Assembly: GCA_002422725.1 (NCBI GenBank)
Contig: DITE01000111.1
Coordinates: 1 to 47,609, forward strand
Length of the DNA stretch: 47,609 nucleotides
Source of the DNA: Bacteroidales bacterium UBA6192
Lineage (GTDB): Bacteria; Bacteroidota; Bacteroidia; Bacteroidales; F082
Reading direction: 5' to 3'
The notes below the pieces were generated by a model that was not told the origin of the DNA, did not search any database, and saw only the letters and a program-made list of their open reading frames with translations. The position numbers were made by a program, and so were the translations under genes. How positions within the stretch are numbered: position 1 is the stretch's first letter; every line of letters starts with the position of its first letter. Positions 41,081 to 47,609 of the stretch are shown here, piece after piece.

Positions 41081-43624
41081 ATGGAAACCTCGATAATCGA
41101 ATTACAGAAAGACCTTCTTAACAAATATAAGGCATATGTTACCGCCTCAGATGTTGTTGAAGAAAAATATAAATGGAAGGCAATCAGTTATTTCAGAACG
41201 CATTGGAATCTTGATGCTGAAGATTTGCCTGGAATGATTTTAGAAGCATTCAAGATGCAGGAGAATTTATTTTACCCTAATGCCTTAACTACAATTAAGA
41301 TATACGCGCAACATTTTCCTGCTGAGGTAAAGCATTTATTTCGTGAACTTTACAGTGAAAATGCACTTGCTATTGAAGAAAAGATTGGAAAATTTCAGAA
41401 AGGATTAACAGATTTATTGCCTGAGCTGCGGAGAAAAATTGGGAAAGAGAAATTTCATCATCTACAGGATGAAAGGACTATTGCCTGCTATTTGACATTT
41501 CGATATCCCGACAAGTATTATTTCTATATGGATAAGTATTACCAGGGATATTGTGACTATTTGGGCATTAAACCTAAGGAAAGTGGCCACAAATACATTC
41601 ACTACCTTGAATTGGCAGAAGATTTCAAGAAAAATATCCTGATTCCCGAAAAGGAGGTGATTGCCTTACATAAGGCGATACGTGAAGGAAACAAAGATTG
41701 GGATGAAACAAATTTGATTGTGCAAAATGTTTTTTTCAGATTGTTACCCATTGAAACCATAAAGCCAACAGTTCTGCTTGTTAACATCACCTGGAATAGT
41801 AAAGATTGGAAGGCGCCAAGTGACGACAAAAGCAACCATAAATATGTTGCTTCGGGTGGCCAGCCGCAAGAAAGCTGGAATTTTGATTTCGACAACTCCC
41901 GGAATTCCTTCGACAAAATATATGGCTTCGCTCAATTTACAAACCCGCCAAATGTTTCAGGCAGTGAGAATCTGCTTATCTTTTATTCAAAAAAACAGAT
42001 TGTTGGCTTTTATGGCAAAGCGGAAATCCTGCCTGAATATCTCAAGTTTAACGATGCAGAAACATATAACCTGATTGGCCACAAGCCATTATGTGTTGTC
42101 CTCCCCAATAAAATAAGTGATGTAAGGGAGAAAGGGTTTTTGGAATCTAAAAAACGGGTAGGACAAACTGGGTTTACTTATCTCAGCAAAGTGGCCACGG
42201 TAAATAATATTCTTGATGAAGCAGCCAAACTTAACCCAGACCTTGAGCATAAGATTGCTGAAATTAAAGCTTGGGTCAACAATGAACACATAGAAAAACC
42301 AGTGGTAAATATGGAATCCAATTCACTCAACCAAATCCTCTACGGCCCTCCCGGAACAGGAAAAACCTTTAACACCATTAATAAAGCTGTTGAAATTGCC
42401 AATCTGGGCTTTTTAAATGAAGAAAAAGAAAGAGTTTTAATAAGAAAAGAGTTCGAACGACTTGTAGATGAAGAGGTAATTAGTTTGATAACCTTTCACC
42501 AAAGTATGAGTTATGAAGATTTCATTGAGGGCATAAAGCCTTTGAAACCGGATCCTGAAAACAAAACAGTTCAATACGATATCCAGGACGGCTTATTCAA
42601 AAAAATTTGTCGAAAGGCTGAATCAAACTTTGAGCTCTCTCGAGTTGAGAATCAAGGTAAACTCAACTTTGAGAAAGCATTTGAAAAACTTCAGGATGAA
42701 TGGGAAGAAGATAGTGAAATGAAGTTTCCTCTTAAAACTGAAGGGCACGATTTTGTAATCACTGGATTTACAGACAGCTCTATTCAATTTAGAAAATCAA
42801 GCGGAGGCACAGGCCACACTTTGAGTATTAATACTTTAAGAGATTTCTATTACAAAAAAAGAGAAGTCCGACCTAAAGGTGTTGGGATCTACTATCCAAG
42901 CGTACTAAAGAAACTTCAACAGTTTAGTCTTCAATTAAATGAAAAGGAATTTGTTAAGAATCATGTATTAATCATTGACGAAATAAACCGAGGTAATGTC
43001 TCCCAAATATTCGGGGAACTAATCACCCTGATTGAAGAAGATAAACGACAAGGTATGCCAGAAGCACTGGAGACGTTTTTGCCCTATAGCAAAATCAAAT
43101 TCAGTGTTCCGCCTAACCTCTACATCATTGGTACTATGAACACCGCCGACCGCAGTATCGAAGCACTGGATACAGCACTTAGACGCAGGTTCACTTTTGT
43201 TGAGATGGCACCAAAACCGGAAATCATCCGCGAACACGGCAAATCAAAAGGCGAAATTGAGGGCATTGACCTGGTTCAGCTCATGAAAACCATGAATCTC
43301 CGTATTGAAAAGCTGCTCGACAAAGACCACCAGATAGGCCACTCCTATTTCCTCGATGTTGAAGATCCTGCCGGTTTGCGATTGGCCTTCAAAAACAAAA
43401 TCATTCCGCTACTCATGGAATACTTCTACGGCGATATGGGCAAAATTGGCCTGATACTGGGTAGTGGCTTTGTAAGCCTGAAGCAAGAAAGCGATTTCGA
43501 TTTTGCAGAGTTTAATGTTTTCGACAATGATATTGTTTCTGACCTGAAAGAGCGTAAAGTTTTCGAAATTTCAGATTCCGAAAGCTGGTCTGTTGATATT
43601 TTCAAAAAGATTTACCAGAAGTAA
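41081..43624 (+). CDS. mcrB: McrB-like AAA+ GTPase of a modification-dependent restriction system
   Basis: In this 847-residue protein, residues 422..429 are Walker A GPPGTGKT, 629..639 Walker B VLIIDEINRGN, and 686..692 the McrB signature MNTADRS, followed by ALDTALRRRFTF. The N-terminal 400 residues are not the E. coli DUF3578 reader. They contain a helical region (YLTFRYPDKYYFYMDKYYQG) and a PUA/EVE-like stretch around 225..325 (VLLVNITWNSKDW to YGFAQFTNPP) that may recognise a modified base. McrB hexamers translocate DNA with GTP and drive the McrC nuclease, which starts 11 bases downstream. A 239-base gap without a gene precedes it. Confidence 0.92.
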   Translation: METSIIELQKDLLNKYKAYVTASDVVEEKYKWKAISYFRTHWNLDAEDLPGMILEAFKMQENLFYPNALTTIKIYAQHFPAEVKHLFRELYSENALAIEEKIGKFQKGLTDLLPELRRKIGKEKFHHLQDERTIACYLTFRYPDKYYFYMDKYYQGYCDYLGIKPKESGHKYIHYLELAEDFKKNILIPEKEVIALHKAIREGNKDWDETNLIVQNVFFRLLPIETIKPTVLLVNITWNSKDWKAPSDDKSNHKYVASGGQPQESWNFDFDNSRNSFDKIYGFAQFTNPPNVSGSENLLIFYSKKQIVGFYGKAEILPEYLKFNDAETYNLIGHKPLCVVLPNKISDVREKGFLESKKRVGQTGFTYLSKVATVNNILDEAAKLNPDLEHKIAEIKAWVNNEHIEKPVVNMESNSLNQILYGPPGTGKTFNTINKAVEIANLGFLNEEKERVLIRKEFERLVDEEVISLITFHQSMSYEDFIEGIKPLKPDPENKTVQYDIQDGLFKKICRKAESNFELSRVENQGKLNFEKAFEKLQDEWEEDSEMKFPLKTEGHDFVITGFTDSSIQFRKSSGGTGHTLSINTLRDFYYKKREVRPKGVGIYYPSVLKKLQQFSLQLNEKEFVKNHVLIIDEINRGNVSQIFGELITLIEEDKRQGMPEALETFLPYSKIKFSVPPNLYIIGTMNTADRSIEALDTALRRRFTFVEMAPKPEIIREHGKSKGEIEGIDLVQLMKTMNLRIEKLLDKDHQIGHSYFLDVEDPAGLRLAFKNKIIPLLMEYFYGDMGKIGLILGSGFVSLKQESDFDFAEFNVFDNDIVSDLKERKVFEISDSESWSVDIFKKIYQK

Positions 43625-43635
43625 ATTTCTATATT

Positions 43636-44916
43636 ATGCCGGTTATCAAAGTTTTTGAACATGAAAAGTTGACAATCCACTCGGATGATTTAGGGCGGAG
43701 CATCACTACAGCACAGTTTGAAAAACTATGCCAGTTCAATGACAAAAACAACAACAAATACTTCACCGTCATACGCAACGGAATAAAGTTCAGCCAGTAT
43801 GTCGGCGTGATCCGCATCGGCAACCTCACCATCGAAATCCTGCCAAAAGCCGACAAGCAAATTGCCCGCAACAAATTGGAATTGGAATCTACCTCCAAAA
43901 CCTGGCAGTCGGTGCTGCTCAAAATGCTCGCCATCAGCGGCGAACTCGAACTGGAAACCGTATCGGAGGCCAGTCTGCGCAAACGTACCAACCTGCTCGA
44001 CCTGTATTTCGAAATCTACCTAACCGAACTCGATAAATTGCTCCGCAGAGGCCTTACAAAAAAATACAGATCAAACAGCGCCAACGTAAAAGCCCTCAAA
44101 GGCCGTCTTGAATTTGCCGGCCACATTAGGCAAAATCTTGTACATCAGGAACGCTTTCACACCACCCATCAGCACTACGACCACGAGCATTTGCTCAACC
44201 AGATTTTGCTACGTGGACTACAAATACTCAGCACCATCACCAACGGCACCCACTTACAGGATAAGATCAGAAAGCTACAGTTTTACTTCCCCGAAATCCG
44301 GCAACAGACAATTACAAGCGCTTCATTCGACAAAGTGCGTTTAACCCGCAAAACCAGAGACCACGTAAAAGCCCTCCGAATCGCCAAAATGCTTATCCTC
44401 AACTACTCTCCCGACATCTCAAAAGGCGACGAGAATATGTTGGCTCTGCTTTTCGACATGAATAAGCTGTGGGAGAAATACATTTATAAAAAGTTGAAAG
44501 CGAAGGAGAATGAGAACCTACATGTCATTTATCAGGCTCATGATCTTTTCTGGGAATCGAAACGCATCTTTCCCGATATTGTAATTGAAAGGAAACAGAC
44601 CATAAAAAATATAGAAGGTAACACTGAGGATATTTGGGAACCATACATCATTGATACCAAATGGAAACTCATTGATGTGAACAAACCCTCTGACGACGAC
44701 CTAAAGCAAATGTACGTTTATAATATGTATTGGGATAGTCCCAAATGCTTATTGCTATATCCTCAATTTGGTGACTCAACAGACAGTGGCTTTGGCAAAT
44801 TCCATAAAGGCAGGTCAGGAAGCAACCAGTGTAAAATAGGTTTTGTGAATGTGCTGGATGATGAAGGCAAGCTAAACCCCTTAATTGCAGATGAAGCACT
44901 AAAAAAAATAGTTTAA
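43636..44916 (+). CDS. mcrC: McrC-like nuclease subunit
   Basis: This 426-residue protein has an N-terminal region that contacts McrB (LTIHSDDLGRSITTAQFEKL, GVIRIGNLTIEILPKAD) and a C-terminal PD-(D/E)xK nuclease. The nuclease has D314 in FPDIVIE and D340-T-K342 in YIIDTKWK. With McrB it cuts DNA carrying modified cytosines in the classical system. The stop at 44916 is followed by 101 bases before the next gene, so the downstream cassette may be transcribed separately or by read-through. Codon usage in the middle part (many GCC, CTG, ATC) appears richer in G+C than in mcrB's N-terminal half, which hints at mosaic ancestry. Confidence 0.93.
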   Translation: MPVIKVFEHEKLTIHSDDLGRSITTAQFEKLCQFNDKNNNKYFTVIRNGIKFSQYVGVIRIGNLTIEILPKADKQIARNKLELESTSKTWQSVLLKMLAISGELELETVSEASLRKRTNLLDLYFEIYLTELDKLLRRGLTKKYRSNSANVKALKGRLEFAGHIRQNLVHQERFHTTHQHYDHEHLLNQILLRGLQILSTITNGTHLQDKIRKLQFYFPEIRQQTITSASFDKVRLTRKTRDHVKALRIAKMLILNYSPDISKGDENMLALLFDMNKLWEKYIYKKLKAKENENLHVIYQAHDLFWESKRIFPDIVIERKQTIKNIEGNTEDIWEPYIIDTKWKLIDVNKPSDDDLKQMYVYNMYWDSPKCLLLYPQFGDSTDSGFGKFHKGRSGSNQCKIGFVNVLDDEGKLNPLIADEALKKIV

Positions 44917-45017
44917 TCAAGTGTAACTGATCCTTATCAATAGATTTATTAATATCAAACCGAATGCATCGCAACTTTTGACATATGGATAAACATAACA
45001 TTTAAAGGCATCTCAAT

Positions 45018-45698
45018 ATGAAATCTTACAACGTCATCTTCCGAAACGGTCATTTTTACAACATCGAAACCAATGAACGCATCATTCCGGTAGCTGGTAA
45101 AAAGTTTGTGATTGCAGCAGATAACGACGCTTTTCAGCAAGATGATGAGCTATTGCTCGAGAATAAACCTTTATTAGACGCGAAAAAAATTGAGTTTTAT
45201 AAAAATAAATACAATGACAACATCATCAAGCTATTGGATAAGGGGAGACTGCTTTATTTCAGGCTTGGGCTTGGAACTCCTGGCAAAAACCAGAAATCAT
45301 TACAATATGTATTTGAATGCAAAACCAATGATGACCTTTACATCTACCTTCCTCTGGGTTCCGACAAAACTGATCCCTTTAGTTGGCGCCTGCTTGATTG
45401 TTCTTGTTACTTAACGAAATGCATTATTGGTGGACTCACTTTAACGGATACGGTAACTGCAAAATCCCTAAACCAATTGTTTCAACACACCGTAATGTTC
45501 TACTTTAGTATGCAACGGTCCGGCAGCTGCAACCCATTCAAAACCTACTTTTTATTGTCTGAAGATACTTCTGAAAAAATAATAACGATCGATAAAATTT
45601 ACGCGAATGCATTTACCCTCCTCGATCAAAAGAGAATCACGGAGGTTCACAATAAGTTTCCAGTAAAAACCCAAATTCCAGATTACCATGTCAAATAA
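45018..45698 (+). CDS. Protein of unknown function, first gene of the AAA+/nuclease cassette
   Basis: The 226-residue protein has no family I can name. It begins YNVIFRNGHFYNIETNERII, likely a beta-rich N-terminal domain. The centre has LLYFRLGLGTPGKNQKSLQY and a Cys-containing strand LLDCSCYLTKCIIGG (with another Cys in SGSCNPF). The end, FPVKTQIPDYHVK, overlaps the AAA+ gene by 11 bases. No signal peptide or membrane helix is seen. The tight overlap makes it a probable partner of the ATPase: substrate adaptor, sensor or effector. It is not an obvious nuclease. Confidence 0.8.
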   Translation: MKSYNVIFRNGHFYNIETNERIIPVAGKKFVIAADNDAFQQDDELLLENKPLLDAKKIEFYKNKYNDNIIKLLDKGRLLYFRLGLGTPGKNQKSLQYVFECKTNDDLYIYLPLGSDKTDPFSWRLLDCSCYLTKCIIGGLTLTDTVTAKSLNQLFQHTVMFYFSMQRSGSCNPFKTYFLLSEDTSEKIITIDKIYANAFTLLDQKRITEVHNKFPVKTQIPDYHVK

Positions 45699-46797
45699 AA
45701 GTCAGTTCTGGACCCTGCCAAAGTCTATCCATAAACAACTCATGAAAGGTGACAGAAAAGCTGTTCTTGGTTCACTAAGTCGGTTGACGGCAATCAACAA
45801 CAAATTCATCCTATTGCAGGATTTTGATGAAGAATACTTGAGATACATTGGCAATTTCAGGGTACAACTATTGATTGAATGGAAGATGTTCCGGGAAGCA
45901 TTGGCATGGGTTTGCTTGGAGAATGAACTTTATCCTGACAATACTGAAGCACTTGTCCTCAAAGAATCACTTAAATCAAAAATCTATAACCTTCCTAAAC
46001 AAAACACCTCCACCAAAACTTACATCAAATCTGATTGGCAGGGTATTGCGGGAATGTACCAACTTAAAGCAATGATCGAAAGGGATATCATCACCCCAAT
46101 CCGCGAAAAGGTACTATATGATCGTTTCAAAATCCAAATCCCCAATGGTTTTCTTTTCTATGGCCCTCCCGGTTGCGGTAAAACCTTTTTTGCACGCAAA
46201 GTCGCCGAACGTATAGGCTACAACTTTACTGAAATTAAACCATCAGATATCGGAAGTACATATGTACACGGTACGCAGCTAATGCTTAAGCAAAGCTTTG
46301 AAGCAGCCAGAAAGTTGGCACCTGCTATTTTGTTTATTGATGAAATAGATGCTTTGGCTCCTTCACGCAGCCGAAACGATGTATCTTTCCATTACAAGGC
46401 AGAAGTTAATGAGCTACTTGCACAAATGGACAACAAACAAAACAATGGGCTTATTATAATAGGCGCCACAAACTTTCTGAACAATATTGACGAAGCTATC
46501 CTCCGCCCTGGTAGATTTGACAAGATAATATTCGTTGGCCCCCCTGATATGAAAGCAAGATCAGAAGCTTTCAAACTTTTCTTGGAAGGCTTCCCTCAAA
46601 CTTCTCTTCGATTCGACCTAATTGCAGAACTCTCAGAGAACTTTACTTTCGCTGACATAGAGTTTATTACAAACGAAATAAAGCGTGAAGCACTTGGCAA
46701 CCGAATAAAACTATCCACGGATTATGCATGTTCTAAAGTCAATGCTTACATCCCAAAACTTAACCAGGAGAAACTTGAAATATATTTCAAAAGATAA
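45688..46797 (+). CDS. Classical AAA+ ATPase with helical N-terminal region
   Basis: In this 369-residue protein the first 110 residues look helical and TPR-like (FREALAWVCLENELYPDNTE). One AAA module follows, with Walker A GPPGCGKT (159..166), pore-loop region around STYVHGTQ (190..197), Walker B ILFIDEIDAL (214..223), sensor GATN (259..262) and arginine-finger region RPGRFD (273..278). This places it with FtsH/Cdc48/spastin-type remodellers, not McrB or helicases. It has no protease domain. It probably unfolds or remodels a protein partner, with the 226-residue protein upstream (11-base overlap) or the nuclease downstream (63-base gap) as candidates. Confidence 0.88.
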   Translation: MSNKSQFWTLPKSIHKQLMKGDRKAVLGSLSRLTAINNKFILLQDFDEEYLRYIGNFRVQLLIEWKMFREALAWVCLENELYPDNTEALVLKESLKSKIYNLPKQNTSTKTYIKSDWQGIAGMYQLKAMIERDIITPIREKVLYDRFKIQIPNGFLFYGPPGCGKTFFARKVAERIGYNFTEIKPSDIGSTYVHGTQLMLKQSFEAARKLAPAILFIDEIDALAPSRSRNDVSFHYKAEVNELLAQMDNKQNNGLIIIGATNFLNNIDEAILRPGRFDKIIFVGPPDMKARSEAFKLFLEGFPQTSLRFDLIAELSENFTFADIEFITNEIKREALGNRIKLSTDYACSKVNAYIPKLNQEKLEIYFKR

Positions 46798-46860
46798 TTA
46801 ATATCTTCAATTTCTTTAAATAGCAAAACCATTATTCCAACCCATTAAAACACAAAACAC

Positions 46861-47609
46861 ATGAGCAAACAACCAGCAACATTCAAAAGAGACCTTAGCC
46901 TACAATTAATTAACAGCTTGGCAAAAGAGCCATTGTTTGTAAACCATCTTCTAAATGACATTAAAGATGGTAACGTATTCATGGCTATCCGAAACAACAC
47001 CGTTGATTTCTATTACTATGGCAATAACCTGTTTAAATACATCTCAGGCACTTTCCAAACCCATTACAAGTATGCCTCAGCCCTAAATTTGAACACAAAA
47101 AGCAATTATGTGACGCAAAATGACTTAAAAACGGCCAGTGTGCTCACTGATTTTGATGCAGGCTATGATAAAATCAAGGGAAATTGCAAGCAATATTCCA
47201 AGCAAGAAGCAGGTGGCGTAGCCGAACTGTATAAAAAGTTTAGTTGTGCACATAGCCAAAGCGATGTCATCCTGCTTGACATTGAGGCATCCTTAGCTTC
47301 CTCAGGAACAAAAACATCTGAACGTATTGATCTGGTTTTCTTCCATATAAAATCGAAAACAATATTTTTTGTTGAAGCCAAGCATTATTCAAACAATGCT
47401 ATCCGTTCGCTTAACAATCCCGCAAAAGTCATTGGCCAAATACATAACTACGAATCAACACTTAACGTCAAGCAACATGAAATTGTTTCTGCCTATGGTT
47501 TATATATTACTGCAATCAACCAATTGCTTAGTTTGAATCTTCCAATGCCGGCTCATACTAAAACAAGAGTTCCATTGCTTATTTTGGCTCATCAGATAAA
47601 CCCGGTGGG
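46861..47609 (+). CDS. PD-(D/E)xK-like nuclease protein, cut by the window end
   Basis: The frame is open from the ATG at 46861 to the window end (249 codons) and has no stop. The N-terminal part has FMAIRNNTVDFYYYGNNLFK and HYKYASALNL. Further on, ERIDLVFFHIKSK and IFFVEAKHYS give D157 and E172-A-K174, with the spacing of a PD-(D/E)xK nuclease core, followed by VIGQIHNYESTL as the usual helix. It is likely the effector of the cassette with the 226-residue protein and the AAA+ ATPase. The C-terminus and any extra domain are not visible. Confidence 0.72.
   Translation, partial: MSKQPATFKRDLSLQLINSLAKEPLFVNHLLNDIKDGNVFMAIRNNTVDFYYYGNNLFKYISGTFQTHYKYASALNLNTKSNYVTQNDLKTASVLTDFDAGYDKIKGNCKQYSKQEAGGVAELYKKFSCAHSQSDVILLDIEASLASSGTKTSERIDLVFFHIKSKTIFFVEAKHYSNNAIRSLNNPAKVIGQIHNYESTLNVKQHEIVSAYGLYITAINQLLSLNLPMPAHTKTRVPLLILAHQINPV

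Overview
The window looks like a chromosome segment of a Bacteroidota (Bacteroidetes) bacterium, probably an environmental Bacteroidales-type lineage. The evidence is a type IX secretion (T9SS) sorting tail at 24340..24588, an SBBP-repeat/LamG secretome, a beta-propeller LytS-type sensor kinase paired with a LytTR regulator, an HU-like protein of the Bacteroidetes type, TAnnTTTG promoter elements and almost no Shine-Dalgarno sites. Species cannot be named from the sequence.

Layout. 1..5999: a partly duplicated SOS-like module, a Y-family polymerase (dinB) divergent from an XRE/S24 LexA-like regulator. The complete pair is at 3759..5999. At 1..730 lies a second copy whose regulator stops after the DNA-binding domain. 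Between the copies sit a decayed YfcC-type transporter fragment and two GT-C glycosyltransferases. 6054..13050: housekeeping and catabolism, namely a fatty-acid desaturase, an exonuclease/GIY-YIG fusion nuclease, tryptophan 2,3-dioxygenase, kynureninase, an AbgT-type transporter and a hemolysin III-family membrane protein. 13213..16966: a two-component system. 17604..26971: surface biology, with an OmpA-family protein and two large secreted proteins. 27307..29416: a three-part hipBST toxin-antitoxin operon with an array of operators spaced 41 bp apart, a 7-bp tandem repeat, a large branched palindrome and a tRNA-Ser(CGA). 29669..31972: two AhpD-like paralogues, one lacking the active-site histidine, and an HU-like protein with a perfect terminator.

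32478..47609 (window end) is a defence island: a type III restriction-modification operon (mod, res) running on into a TcmP/three-Cys pair, debris of an AlbA_2/winged-helix gene, a uracil-DNA-glycosylase-like protein, McrB and McrC, and then an unfamiliar cassette. The cassette has a 226-residue protein with no recognised domain, a classical AAA+ ATPase overlapping it by 11 bp, and a PD-(D/E)xK-like nuclease cut by the window edge. Most parts act on foreign DNA by methylation state, modified bases or nuclease cleavage. The best candidates for undescribed biology are this last cassette and the glycosylase-like protein beside McrBC. Coordinates and motifs were read by eye; family calls rest on remembered motifs and not on a search.
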